From NCBI GenBank assembly GCA_015680685.1, contig MNCI01036713.1, positions 62,001 to 126,000 of the forward strand: 64,000 nt of DNA, given 5' to 3'. The notes under the pieces are model-generated. The model was not told where the DNA came from, did not search any database, and saw nothing but the letters and a program-made list of their open reading frames with translations. Source of the DNA: Gnetum montanum (lineage: Eukaryota > Streptophyta > Gnetopsida > Gnetales > Gnetaceae). Every line of letters begins with the position of its first letter. The stretch's first letter is position 1. The translations under genes were made by a program, and so were the position numbers. Shown here piece by piece: positions 22,493-34,589 of the stretch.

Positions 22493-24700
22493 CCTTCTAT
22501 TAGTGAGACCACATGAGACTTAGTACCTAGTTCATGATTTAGAATTGGGAGAATTAGCTATAACTTTAAATATTTTGTGGCATTAACTCTATTAGAAGCA
22601 AGTGACTATATGGATTAATCATAAAAGCCTCTAATATCTTTTGAATTAGTCAAAATTGAACTTAGGGTAAAGGATATCGGTTCAGCTCTTAGGAAATTTC
22701 AATTTTACCATCTAGTATAGGATTGATAGAACTAACCAAGTGGTAGATGCATTGAGGAGGGTTTCAAATAAAATTAGTAATTTCATCATCTAGTTAAAAT
22801 TCTAGCATAGGATACAAGAGTAGTAGTAGCAAGAAAATTTATATAGAGAGTTACAACATATTTTAGTTGATGGATAAGGTATAGTGAATGGAAAAGACAT
22901 ATTTTGAAGAGATGATTAGATATATCTTTTAGTTATAGTCTCAATTGCTAGATTAAACACATTTAAGTAGATACATCTAGGTAGTGAGAAAATGTTCATT
23001 TGATTTTTTAGTACCACTATTTTTATATTTTTATGTCAAGGATAAGTTCTATAAAAGTTATGATCTAGTTGTGCTAGGGTTTTCAGAGGAATCTAAGTTG
23101 TGACATAGTCATAGTTGAGGATAAGAGTTGTAGATAGTTATAATGGAATTAAAATTAGCTTGCAATAGAATTTTAATTGGTTTTTGTTAGTTAGAACATG
23201 TTGCGAATAGAGTTTTTGTAAGGATTGAAAGCTAGACATACTTGCATTGAGGTGATGGAATGATCATAGTGAATTTTTAATTTCTATTTTATTCTCTAGT
23301 ATAAGCTATGATTAGTTGTGGAACCATTGTAATGGGATTGAAATTGGATTTTTGTGTCGATTACCAATTAGACATAAGTTGTGATGAAATCACAAGCAGT
23401 GAAAAGCCAATTTTTCTAGTAATATGTAGAATCAGTGTGAAGTATAGTCAAGTCATAGTCCATTATATAGGATTCCTATAAGTGATATGTAACTCATGTT
23501 CTAGTTCATGGCTAGATGTAAATAAGAGTTATGTATTATGATTGGGATATATGTCTTATGACCTATGGTGATACCTATAGAACTACTTATTGGGTTTGCA
23601 AATTAATGTAGCATATTTTATTTGTACTATATTTTATTTATGCATATGTTAGTTGGATGTGTATATGTGTATCATGTATCTCTTCAAGATGGTTTATGCA
23701 TACAATGATTTATATTTGTGGTATACTATGTATGATGTATGTGGGTAAGTGGACTTGACATGAGGAAGTGGATAATTTGATGATGCAAAATCTTGGAGAA
23801 TTTGGGATTACCTCTACTAGATGTATCAATGAGGCTTCTATCTTAGTCTTCATACTAAGAGTAGAAGGGTATAGTTTGAAATGTATAGAGATAAATAGAT
23901 CTACCTTCTAGAAGCTTAGTGTCCTTAGGCTACAAATGAGGTAGCACACACTAGCACTGGTAGTGATTAATGTTATTAAAAACTAATAAATTACTTGTAG
24001 GTACAAATTATGTCATAAGTACTCATGTCAAAAATATCATGCATTACACAAAGTGGAAATATGTCAGTTTCCATGTATGATGTATTTTGCTTAAGGAACT
24101 AGTTGTTAATAAGGTGTATTATGCATTATGAGCTATTCTTGGATTGTGTGTTATATACATGATCTTTGTGATGATATATCATAAGCATGTTTTAGTAGTC
24201 ACTTAGAATACTGGATGTTATGAAAAAGTGCTTTATGCTATTATAGGTCAAGTATATGTGTGGATAAACCCCTAGAGCATTGGATGATGGATTATTTTAT
24301 TATGCATAGTTTTGATATGGGTTCTTATTGAACAAGATGTTGTGAGCCTATGCTAATTATGATTATTTATTCAATACAGATGTTGTGATAGTGATAGTAT
24401 GACACCATGGGTGTGATGTACATGTCTTGTCCATGCATGAGTCCATTATGTGCTATTTGCACGAGATATGAGTTATGGTTGATATGGAAAAATGCTTGTT
24501 GTATATGTATTCTATATTGACCGTTATGTAGGTTTCTTTGATTTTCTCAAAGCTCACCTCTAGTACAAAATCGTACTCCACATCTATAAGGAATATGTAA
24601 ATACTTCCACTTAGTCATGTATTGATCCCCTTACATGTAGGTGATGGAGCTAGGTTAGGAGCATTAAATGAAGAAACTGGAATAACCATTCAATATTCCT
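22493..24700 (+). other. Possible chromovirus remainder, very decayed
   Basis: At about 22720-22790 one frame gives a VVDAL-RRVSNK stretch that could be the VADALSR end of RNase H. No integrase motifs can be supported beyond it. At 24545-24660, CTCACCTCTAG...ATGTAGGTGATGGAGC resembles a block seen near the end of del/Tekay LTRs. No LTR ends could be fixed. Confidence 0.3.
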
Positions 24701-27660
24701 TTAAGGATTGAAAAAATGCATTGTTCCTTTCAAATCCTTGATCATGATTTTGGAAGAAGATTCACAAGAAACATGGGTAGAAATTCTTGATCATGAGTCT
24801 TAAAGCATTGAGGAGGTTCTGAAGTTGAAGGAGTAGACTCAAGTCATTAAGGATGAGATGAAAGCAATCCAAAAAATAAAAATTAAAAAAATAAAACTTA
24901 GATCATTGTTAATAAGCCCAAGGAAAAGAAGATGACTAACATAAGATGACCCTTCAAGAGAAAATATGATAAAGAGAAAACCTTGAACAAATTCAAAGCA
25001 AGATTAGGGGCAATACATATGTTATATATAGGATATTTACTTACAATACTTTATCTTTTACCAACTCCCTTTGCTTACACGTGTGAGCTACTAACTTACT
25101 TTATGTTAGTTTGATTTTTAATTTAATTTTTTTCTATAAATATTTCCATAAGTCTATTGTCCATTTTCCCCCTTTAATTAATACCCTCTTGATTTAAACA
25201 CTAATAATAGCCACATACATACTCCAAATAAAATTTTGTTTTAATCTAAAGAATCCCTATAAAGTGCACTACACAACCATATGTTGAAATCATATCTAAG
25301 ATCTAGTTATCATAGTTGCCCACCTCAAATATTGAAACTTTTATGATAGTTTTAGCAAACTAAAACTATGCTATCTTAAGAACTATAACTTCAATTCTAG
25401 TGAACCAAGGACCAAAACTAACATTTTTAATCATCCAAGACATTGGTAAGGTCAAATTCTAGGTAGGACATCATCCTAAAGTACTTCATTAACAAAATTG
25501 ATTTAAATAATATTTAATTATAATTAAAAGTATACTCCAAGTTCTAGTTTAATGATAAAAAGTAACAAGGGACATAGTCTAGGTAGGATTAATGTTCAAA
25601 ATTATTCCATGAATAGAGTATTATATAATTATATGTGCATAGTAAGAATAAAAAATGTATAGATAAATGTGCATAATGAAGAATAAATGTTCATAAGTGA
25701 ATGTGTATGATGAAGATTGAATATAAATAATTGAATCTGCATAAAGAATAAAATATGGATACCCAAATACTTGGGAAGATATGATAACTAAACAAGAAAA
25801 AAAAAATTCAAGGGTAATTGGACCTCAATATTTAATCATAAAATATACAAAAAATCTATGATTGAACTTAAATAGTAGTAAAACAAAGAATAGAAAACTT
25901 TAACAAAATATCCTTAAAAAGAAGATTGTATTCACTTATATAAGAAACTAATAACAACAATATCAGTAACTATAATAATACAATCTTATGATTTAGTCAA
26001 TAAAATTAGAGCTAATCTATGGAAATGCATTTGACAGTATTAAAAAATTAATCACATATATTAAATTAAATAATTAAAATTATGCAAATCTTTAGGTTGT
26101 GACACCTAAGGTTCAACGCTTTGTTAACATCTTAAGTGAAAACTAGCGACTTGGTTATGTATTGCAATTGGTGTTGTATTTGTGAATGGCAAAATGCTAG
26201 TTTGTGATTGAAGCAAAATTTTCCAAAATAGTTGTTACTTAACATGTATTAGCAATCATGAAGGCGTATTTCATAATTTTTCATAATTATAATTCTTCTA
26301 TGTCAAAATCTATAATTCAATTTTCAAAGCTCATCCTAAACTTTACCTTGTTTGTTTTGTATTTTTCTGTCACAAGATGCTTCTTGTGTTTTAGGCTATA
26401 GTTGTAGATACTTCGATTTATGGACTAAAAAATTAAACAAAGTTGCAAAATTGAATAGCATGATTATTTAATAGAATCCAAAAGAATTTTGATACAAACT
26501 ACAAAAATGAAATTTATTTTTTGAGTTAACAAAATTAATAAATATTATTAGAGGTAAATTGAAAAATTAAGGATTAAAAAATTTAAATTTAAATAATTAA
26601 TATTCAATAAAATTCATGATAGGAAATATATATTTCTTATTGAAGCCTAAAATTTAATTTAAGTGATAAAGAATATGAAATTAATAATATGTTCATAGTT
26701 TTTCTTCAAGTAAATAGAAACCTATACATGCCTAGGCACATTCAAAAAAAGGTAATTTAGATTAAAGTGCATAAATCCAAAATAGGAAAACTGGCAGTAG
26801 CACCCTTCTTAGTTCATTAGTTAATATCTATCAAATTTTTAAAATAGCTCAATCTATGAGGTAATCAATCAATCTTCTTTTTCTTCTTTTTTATAGGTTT
26901 TCAAAGTGCCTTCTAATTGCCCACATTAATGTACAAATTATTGTTTTATTAGCGTAAAAGTTTCACATCTTGTAGAAGCTTTTGAGGGTCTTAAGGCACT
27001 ATGTTGAGCAAGGGGTAAAGACTAATTTTTGGGGTTCCATGAGGTAGATCTAACTTTACCATTATGTCCAAAAGGTTGAAATCTATAGGAAATGGGTTTT
27101 CAATTGTCAAAATGGGCTTCTAAAATCATTTGTAATGGTTTCTAAGGTCTAGAGCCTTTGGCATGAAAAATAAGGCTTATCAAGAGGTCACATATCCTAG
27201 TACTACTTCAAGACTAGCACACGTAATTTTGAAATTTTTATCTTACCTATTATTGAAATGTCAAATTTTCCTTTTGAAAATGTTTTTCCCACTTCTTAAT
27301 TTAACCTAATGAGCTATTGGACAAAATTTTTTAAATTCTCTATTGGTTGGAAAATCTTGAATTTTCCATTGGTTGAAAAATCAATGGAAAAACTTGATGA
27401 AAAAAAGTTTCCATCACTAGGGGTAGGGGTAGCTACTAGAGTAGAGATATTGATAGCACCGTAGGAGCACTAGAGCGACAAGCAAGACCAACCAACGCCA
27501 TGGTAGCCATCAACATGCTAGGGCCATCAACGAAGGTCATGATAGTGAAGGAAGATGTGCTAGATGTTGTAGAAGTGATATGGTTGTAGGGTGTACAAAG
27601 ATGACATGCTAGGAGGGTGATGGTGATGGTCTACAATGGTGGGTGATGAATATGTAGTGT
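24701..27660. other. AT-rich stretch, nothing recognised
   Basis: Stops in all frames and no family match. Dinucleotide-poor AT sequence with scattered short direct repeats (for example a TAGGACATCATCCTA-like pair near 25460 and 25580). Confidence 0.5.
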
Positions 27661-27934
27661 GCCTGCTCTAGTTGTAGTGTTCTACACATTGCGGGTAGTA
27701 GTGCAAGAAGACCTACATTGGTTGGCATGGCTCTTGATTAGTCCTGCATGGTCCTTCATAGCACTTTTGTGACTCCTCTTAGGGCCTATGTAGTCCTTCA
27801 TAGGGCCCACATGACCTTAAGTAGGGCATGTGATGAGAGCATGGATGACAAGGTATGCCAAGAGAGTGTGACGGTGGTGGGCAAGAGGAAAGTGGCAGTG
27901 GTGTCCATGGGGCATTGGAATGGGCAATGATTTT

Positions 27935-28130
27935 GACGCCAGTGGTGTTCATGATGCACCAAAAGTGGTAGTGATCTATGTGTTATTATTTTTTGTAGTG
28001 CACTCTAAGGGACAGTGATCTCCAGCACTGGTGGTGTCCATGATGTGCTAGTGATCTGTAGCACTAATGATCTTTGTAGTGCACGAAAAGGGGTAGTGAT
28101 TTCCAATGTTGGCGGTGTTTATGCTACATC
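27935..28130. repeat. Degenerate tandem repeat of about 85 bp
   Basis: The block GGTGGTGTYCATGATG recurs at about 27943, 28030 and 28110 with TAGTGATCT and TTGTAGTGCAC in between. It sits in a G-rich patch (27400-28500) that encodes nothing recognisable. Confidence 0.45.
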
Positions 28131-29127
28131 GATGAACAATGGTACAAGAAATCATGATAGTGTAGATGGTAGGAGATAGTATGGAACAAGGCTTGACATA
28201 GCAATGGAAAAAGGCATTGCAAAGGTAGATGATAGAAAGTAGTGAGTGGTGTGTAGTGGTGTAGGGTAGATGATGTGTGGGGAGTAGATCATGAGGAACA
28301 AGCAACTTAGTGTGGCCAGCTGTAACATTGCACAACCAAGCCTTGTGGCCCTACTATGAAATGATGTAGTAGGCCCTACTTCCATTAGTGACATGGATCA
28401 ACAATTGGATTGATTACGACATTATGCAACCTAGCCTTGCAGCCATATCCCACAATGGCACATCAAGCCTTGTTGCCGCTAGTAGTGTGGGCTAGCCATT
28501 GGGCCATAGCCTCTCATTAAGGCTAGCATGTTTTTTAAATGGGTTGGTGGGATCCATGACCTTCCACTTTCTCCCCCTTAACTTTTAAAAATAAATAATA
28601 ATTTAATAATTTAATATTATTTTAATGCATGCATAACAAGAAATTAAAAAAAACAATATTTATCAAATATTAAGTCCAATTAAGATGAAATATGTATAAT
28701 TGGAATCATCTCAATGAGTACTATGCATTGGACATAGTCTTTGGGTTTGAAAATAAATTTGGAATTTTAGAAATTAATAGGACCAAAATAGCCTATTTGT
28801 TGAACTAACATTACTAGGCTAACACATAGGTAACTTGAGATCTTCTAGATTATTTGGATTTGATTGTAAATGATGTACCAATCCTAGGATAGGAATATAA
28901 TATTTATACCTTATAATTTAACAAGAATTATGGTTATACCTTCTCATATTATGGTTATACCATAATGAGATACTAAGTAGAAGATTATGACAACATCATT
29001 CACTAAGTATTTGTTTCCCTATGGTTTCCGTGGTGATAACTCTTATTTGTTAAGTTGGAATGAGATGATATTATGGCTAGATTAAATTTCTTGAATTTGC
29101 TAATGTATCACGATATTGCATCCCCTA

Positions 29128-29183
29128 CGATATCGCATATGCGATATCGCGTCGTTCCCTACGATATCGCGTACGTGATATTG
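29128..29183. promoter_or_regulatory. Two CGATATCGC palindromes upstream of the LTR TATA box
   Basis: 29128-29149 is a perfect 22-bp palindrome with half-site CGATATCGCAT. 29162-29183 is a second copy whose left half is CGATATCGCGT and whose right half differs by two transitions. A further single half-site lies at 29110. The TATA box starts 18 bp after the second palindrome. Confidence 0.75.
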
Positions 29184-29200
29184 CGATCCGCTGCCAAATC

Positions 29201-29210
29201 TATAAATAAG
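29201..29210 (+). promoter_or_regulatory. LTR TATA box
   Basis: TATAAATAAG, positioned like the TATA box of the other LTRs in this window and followed by an element leader-like sequence. Confidence 0.6.
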
Positions 29211-29459
29211 AGGTGGCACTCCCTTCATTTCCCAATCTTGGCTAGAAGTAGTGAAGCTCTGGCAGTTTGAACACTCCAGAGTTAGATTAATTTTCCATGT
29301 GCCCGCAGTAGGAGTCCTAGAGTGAACGACTCTTTATTCGAGCAACTTTGTAACCTGAACATAAGTTGTGTAGGGCAATAAAGACGAACTTGATTGGATA
29401 AAACCTGCAGTACATGGTTTTATTTTATTGTTATTTATTATTTGTTGTTAGTGCGCATG

Positions 29460-29625
29460 AGTACAACTTGATTACAAGCATCTACGGATGTGTACGGCTA
29501 GTCAAGGAATCGGCTACTCATCGCATTAGGCTAGAATGTGTGATAAGTACGACTTGGCTACGAGCACCCATGGGTGTGTATAGCTAGCCAAGGAATCGGC
29601 TGCTTATCACACTTAGGCTAAATAG
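29460..29625. repeat. Two-copy direct repeat inside the LTR U5
   Basis: A block of about 85 bp (CAACTTGATTACAAGCATC...GGCTAGTCAAGGAATCGGCT) at 29464 is repeated at about 29550, with roughly 80% identity by eye. Confidence 0.65.
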
Positions 29626-30384
29626 GTGCCTCAGTATGACCACTTCAACCATGTGTGTTACGTGTGGTGATCCCAGTAACGATTAGTGTTTGGTAGCCAT
29701 AGTTGCACAGTTTAGGGTGTGTACAGTAAGTGGGAATGGATGCTAACGCTAGTTAATTTAGACTTAGGTCCTTAGTTAGAGTTAGTTAGATCTCTCAACC
29801 CTTTCCCTGATAGCATAGGAAAAAAACCAGAAAAGCCCAAATGAATCATATACCTTGGACTTACTTAACCATACACTATGACAACAATAAGTAAGTCTGG
29901 GAAGACAACGAATGATTAACCCCAAGTGTTCCATGGGGTGGTTAGGCATTTAGTCTGCGGAGTTCGACCAGATCGTGCGTGCTACGCTCGTTTCGTATGG
30001 TTGAGTGTAGGGGTACCTCGCCACTCATCAATAGGTTTTAGGTTATATTAATAATGTCAAGTTACAATGGTTAGGTTCCTAGGATAATAAGTTCTAAAGG
30101 AGACAAGATCAACTTGGATCATGGTTACTAGCCTTAGGAAGAAACTTAACAATGACCTTAAGATGGAAATTGATAGGGATCTATGCATTTTGTAGATGTA
30201 TGACTCATTATTCATGTAATTAATGAAAAGGTATCTTCTAGCTTTCATCTCAGATATATAATGCATCTGGTGATGATCAATGAATTTTACCATGTCATGG
30301 CTTCATAGTTCATCATTAGGTTCATGCTGTAGTAAGTCCATGGTTCTAAATAGTCTTTGGGTCGTGGTTTGCTCTGATGTTAAT

Positions 30385-30960
30385 TATAACACCCCATTTC
30401 TAGATGTCATGAAAAACTTCAAATATATGTTATATTAGACATTATGCATGAGAAGACAATATACCAAATGTCAAATATATGTAGCATTCAACATTATAGA
30501 TAAAGGAAATAATAGGCAAAATGTAGAAGGAAAGAGGAAAGAATGCTCTATTAATGTGGAATAGAGTATTTGAATCATGCTTTAAGAGTATTCCTTGGGA
30601 TTTTCTTCCTTCAACATCTATCCCTTAGAGGAAATCTAGCACTGCCACCATGGTTAGGCCTACAACTTAGCCAGATGGAATTTCCAGTCCTCTTCCTATT
30701 CCACTTCAGCTGACTCCCGTGACATAACTTTTACCAGCTCCACCACTCCATGATGGCATGACTTCCAAGCCTAGGTATAAATGTCTTAGGTTAAACCCCC
30801 AAAGGTTACCTAGAGACAAATTTCTATTATTACAATGTACCCTTTTGGGTCTTAATTATAAGATGCCATTTCAAGTTTTATTACGATAACAATAACACTT
30901 GTTATGAAGAGGCATCATCTTCATTATGTAGTAGCACAATTTGGGAATAGGGATGTTACA
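30385..30960. repeat. Possible solo LTR with TGTAACACCCC-like ends
   Basis: The left end TATAACACCCCATTTC and right end GGGAATAGGGATGTTACA are imperfect inverted repeats. They resemble the TGTAACACCC...GGGTGTTACA ends of del/Tekay LTRs. Length is about 576 bp. The flanking 5-mers (TTAAT and CTTAA) do not match exactly. No internal coding sequence. Confidence 0.4.
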
Positions 30961-31049
30961 CTTAAGGTCTCCTACTCTCAAATATTTGCTCGTGTTATCA
31001 AATAAATGCTCTCATACATGAAATTTTGTTGTTGTATTGTATGCTTTTC

Positions 31050-31372
31050 ACTTATATCATACCTAGAAAGCAAACCTTGAAAGGAAAAAGCCTAAGAAAA
31101 AAATTGTTTATTATCTTTGTTGATTTTTCAAAATCATATGATTCAATGATTTGTAAAAATTTGTGGTTATGCCTAAATAGTTTAGGAATATCTAAAAAGT
31201 TATGGCAATAATACCAAAATTATATGAAAGTCATCATTGAGCTTAAATAGAAGGATTCACCAAAAAATTTTTAGTTTCAGAGCTATATTAGGGTGAAACA
31301 AAAGGAAATATTTTATCTCCAACTCTATTTTCCCTCTTTATTATTGAGTTGCAAGATTTGATCCCATGTAAT
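31050..31372 (+). pseudogene. LINE reverse transcriptase fragment
   Basis: The frame reads KLFIIFVDFSKSYDSMICKNLW then LNSLGISKKLW, equivalent to block A of non-LTR reverse transcriptases ('F-x-D-F-x-K-A-[FY]-D-x-[IV]'). A later frame gives GNILSPTLFSLFIIELQDLI, equivalent to the 'GxxLSPxLF' block. A frameshift and several stops lie between them. The fragment ends abruptly at 31372, where the LTR-like island starts, so the YADD box and the rest are missing. Confidence 0.75.
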
Positions 31373-32402
31373 TGTAACAACAGAAAACGTCGGCAGCTGG
31401 AAAATACCGAACAAATTCCGTGTACACAGTTCTAACCACGGATCTGCGCGAGGGCTATGCTGGAAAAACGAATCCGCAGCGCCCTGAACGGTCTTGTCGA
31501 TCAGACAGGGACTTACTAATTAGTAAACCGATAAATATCTCATGAAACGATCTGATTCGAGGAATCGCAAACGAGGGGAAAAAGATGTAGATGAATTGCA
31601 ACGATGATAACGTTAAACACGATAAGAGGAGGCTGACATAAGAGAAACACGTAGTTTCAAGATCTACGCTTTGACTTGAAAACTGTATATTTTGTATGTC
31701 TCGTTACACTGGGAAGACCCCGATTACCGGATGTAAAGCAAGCACAAAACAACAAGAAAACTGTCCAAACAGAAGTCCGATCTACCTCGTGGGCTAAAGC
31801 CGGGGTGCAAGGAAGGTCAATCTCTGACATCTACCGATCAACTATTTCTGACCAATAGAGTCTTCCCTAGCAGAACGATTACTCCTGTGGCTGGTGCTCA
31901 AAGCAAACTATGCTCTGTTTCTGCCGGAAGGTGATGCTGTCAACGGTTGCCAAAGTGCTGCTCTCTGTATCTTTGCTCAGAAGTGATAAGTGCTCCAGTG
32001 CTCAGAAAAATGCCTTTACTTCTCTGATTTGTCAACCAACCTCTGTATCTTTGTCAACTGGGGTATTTATAGGCTGTGACGTCCCGTGGAGAAGGCGAAA
32101 CCCTAATGACATGTGTCCCAAATGTTTCGGGTATTGTTGGTTTGACCATTTTTGCGTCAAACTTCATGAATACGCACAATACGCTCGTTCGCGTATTGTG
32201 CGTGTGAAGAAGAGGTGTACATCGGGCATGTTTCAACTGTCTTTGGGTTAAATTATGCTCATTCACACTGCGTTGCGTGTATGAGCGTAACGTAACATGG
32301 AAACAATGGATTCAAGCTGTTTTACGCTTCCTTACACAGCTGCGCGTAACGAAGCGTAAACTATGTCTGGCTCGGCGACGCAATACGCTGTGATACGCTA
32401 CA
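31373..32402 (-). repeat. CpG-rich LTR-like island, probable young solo LTR
   Basis: The segment begins TGTAACAACAG and ends GATACGCTACA on the plus strand, giving TG...CA ends. On the minus strand a TATA box (complement of TATTTATA at 32064-32071) stands about 340 bp from the LTR start. U3 is packed with GCGTA/TACGC motifs. CpG is abundant, in contrast to all surrounding DNA, which suggests recent insertion or absence of methylation decay. Flanks do not match (LINE RT on the left, Athila RNase H on the right) and no target duplication was found. ORFs inside (plus 31910-32251, minus 32266-32054) overlap antisense and look accidental. Confidence 0.55.
32172..32203. promoter_or_regulatory. Perfect 13-bp inverted repeat in LTR U3
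   Basis: ACGCACAATACGC at 32172-32184 and its exact complement at 32191-32203, separated by six bases (TCGTTC). On the LTR's own strand it lies about 100 bp upstream of the TATA box. Confidence 0.8.
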
Positions 32403-32404
32403 TT

Positions 32405-32740
32405 GCGATGATTAAAAGAATCTATAATACATTCACTACATTAGTAAAAGTATCACTAATGCACAACTTAACTACACCATGACTGAAAAGAAGCTACTGA
32501 TAGTGCTATATGTACTTTAAAAGTTTAAGCATGCTATTCTTGGCTATCTAGTGTTTATGCATGTAGCTTATAGTGTAATGAAGTTTCTTATGAATAAACC
32601 TACTATAAATACCTAAACCATTTGATGGCAAGTTATATTGTAAGAGTTTAATATCATAATGATAGATAAAAATAAAACTAAGAACATGTTATCATAGATC
32701 ATTTATCTTGGTTACGATAGGATGACAAGGCTGATGAAGA
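32405..32740 (+). pseudogene. RNase H of element C
   Basis: The frame gives YIHYISKSITNAQLNYTMTEKKL, then FLMNKPT and a decayed equivalent of the VVADHLS end. Residue by residue it parallels element A's RNase H (AQLNYTTTEKELMA, FLMNKP). There are at least six stops. The left edge is truncated within the domain. Confidence 0.75.
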
Positions 32741-32989
32741 GTCCTTTTCTAATAATTTTCATATGAGTCTTTATTTGTGAAGGAAACTACAGTTTGCTTA
32801 TTAGAAACCATTCCTTAGTTTACTAACTACCTACCTTATTTAAAATATTAGAAGTTTTCTACTAAATGAGATAAATGCAAAACCTAAAAATTTCTTCACT
32901 AGGTTAAGTGCTTCATCGAAATAGAGAAAAAATTCTATAAACTTTATGTATATGTTCCTATTTATTCATGTTCTCAAGAGGATAAGTAG

Positions 32990-33595
32990 TTGAGAATTCT
33001 CCAAGATGAAGATAAATGGTTATGTGGAGGCCACTACATAGGAAGAAGAACACCCGTAAAAAATCTTATGATTAGATATTTCTAGCCAATGCTCTTCAAG
33101 AACATTGATTTTGCTACATCATATAAGAATTAAGAGAGTTAGTGGCATGATAACTTATTTGATGGACTATAGTGGTGGATTCAATCACTAAAGCCTTTTG
33201 ATTTTTAGAGTATTAACTTCATGGGTTTTTTCAAATTCTTTTTGAATGGAAAATCATACATCATTGTTAATGTTGACTACTATAGCAAGTAGGCCAAAGT
33301 AATTGTAGTCATTGAATGTACTATAATAACTAATACAAAATTAGTTTATTATGTGGTAAATAGGTTTTTCATATCATACATATTCATTTCCAATAATAAC
33401 ATACATTTCATGAGGCCAATGTTTAGAAATCATATGTAATGTGTTGAGGTAGATCACAAATTAACTACACCTTATCACACTTAAGACAATGAATAAGCTA
33501 AAGTAACAAACATAGAGATAGATGTCTTATCGATTTATAGGACTACCTAAAAAGTTCATATAGGGTACTCTTCCTATGAGCTTATGTATGGTAAA
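32990..33595 (+). pseudogene. Integrase of element C, first part
   Basis: LRILQDEDKWLCGGHYIGRR marks the zinc-binding N-terminal part; it keeps the second histidine that element A lost. The core follows with INFMGFF (first aspartate lost to N or altered), YIIVNVDYYSK, FISNNNIHF (second aspartate region) and TPYHT..NE.AKVTN (glutamate region). The frame reaches GYSSYELMYGK and is then cut by the insertion of element B at 33596. Many stops. Confidence 0.75.
33591..33595. repeat. Target site duplication, left copy (GTAAA)
   Basis: GTAAA directly before the 5' LTR of element B; identical to 39849-39853 directly after its 3' LTR. Confidence 0.85.
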
Positions 33596-34456
33596 TGATG
33601 AGTCATGATTTGCTTGTCTTGACATCAGAGCCTTGACATTTGATGAATCACTATTTTCTATCTGCTCCAACATTGGGTATGTGATGTTGGGGCTTGGATG
33701 TGATGTCAAGTACCTAATGTTAGGGGTATATGCTTTGGCTTATAAATACAACACCTGGGCTCCCATTTTCAGTTAGTTTTCAAGTTAGTTTTTAGTTAGA
33801 GTAGTGAAGCACTTGTTGTTTCTTCCCTCTAGAGTTAAAATATTTTTTGAGTGCCCATATAAGGAGTCTAAGTGTATATGGTTCTTTGTTCAAGCACTAA
33901 TGTACCTAAGCACAGTAGTGTGATGGGAATAAAAATGAACTCTTTTGATAATCCTTGCAACACTAAGAATAGATTAATGTTTCCTTTAATGTACTTTACT
34001 TTCATGATTTCTACTTAAATGCATTTAAATTAAGCAATTTATTTCTAGTTGTTAATGAACACAAGCATGACCACTTTGAGTATACATATAGTACTTGGTA
34101 ACATAGCAACGCTTAATGTTTGGTAGCCTAGTAGTGCTATATATGTTCAAGAAAGTGGGATGGTTACTTGTGTTAAGCTAGCTAAGATCTTATTTTACAT
34201 CATTTATTAGTTCAATTAATTTATCTCTTTATTGTCATCAAGGGTAGCATTGAAATTAGATCACATCTTATGCCTCACTATGGACTAAACCATACATGAT
34301 AAAGATACCACTAGTCTAAGTGGGAAGACAACAAATTGTGATTAGAGCATAATGATTTAGATGCCACAACTAGTCCCATCCACGAAATTCAACTAGATCT
34401 TGCGTAAACGCTTGTGATTAGTATGGTTGAGCATAGGGGTACCTTGTTGCTCATCA
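33596..34456 (+). repeat. 5' LTR of element B
   Basis: 861 bp, TG...CA. TATA box at 33741. U3 holds inverted repeats: CTTGACATC (33618) with GATGTCAAG (33702), and CCAACAT (33667) with ATGTTGG (33684). The U5 end shares the GTATGGTTGAGCATAGGGG block with the other Athila LTRs here. Confidence 0.9.
33741..33750 (+). promoter_or_regulatory. TATA box of element B 5' LTR
   Basis: TATAAATACA, conserved at the same place in the 3' LTR (39123). Confidence 0.7.
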
Positions 34457-34476
34457 TTGGCATCATTACTAGGGAT
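34457..34476 (+). promoter_or_regulatory. Primer binding site of element B, tRNA-Asp type
   Basis: TTGGCATCATTACTAGGGAT directly after the LTR. Against TTGGCGCCGTTGCCGGGGA all differences are C-to-T or G-to-A transitions, as expected from cytosine decay. Confidence 0.8.
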
Positions 34477-34589
34477 GGTGCTAGTTATCTAGATTAGTTA
34501 TATTATACATGATCACTATAAAAGATATTAATGATATATCTTTTAGAAACTCTTAGCTCACACACACCATAAATCAAGAACAATATCGC

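Larger units (their letters stand above)
29061..30030 (+). repeat. Solo LTR of an Athila-type element (start approximate)
   Basis: The 3' end (GTATGGTTGAGTGTAGGGG then TACCTCGCC...CATCA) matches the other Athila LTR ends in the window. What follows is not a primer site, so it is a 3' LTR or solo LTR. A TATA box (TATAAATAAG) lies at 29201 and downstream promoter text resembles that of element B (GTAGTGAAGCTCT). U5 contains the shared 'AAGTGGGAATGG' and 'TGGTAGCC' blocks. The exact start is unclear and no target duplication was found. CpG content is higher than in the other Athila LTRs, so it may be younger. Confidence 0.7.

Noticed and set aside
31910-32251. 113-codon ORF with many cysteines
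   Set aside because: It lies across the TATA box and U3 of an LTR-like island and is antisense to another ORF; most likely accidental.
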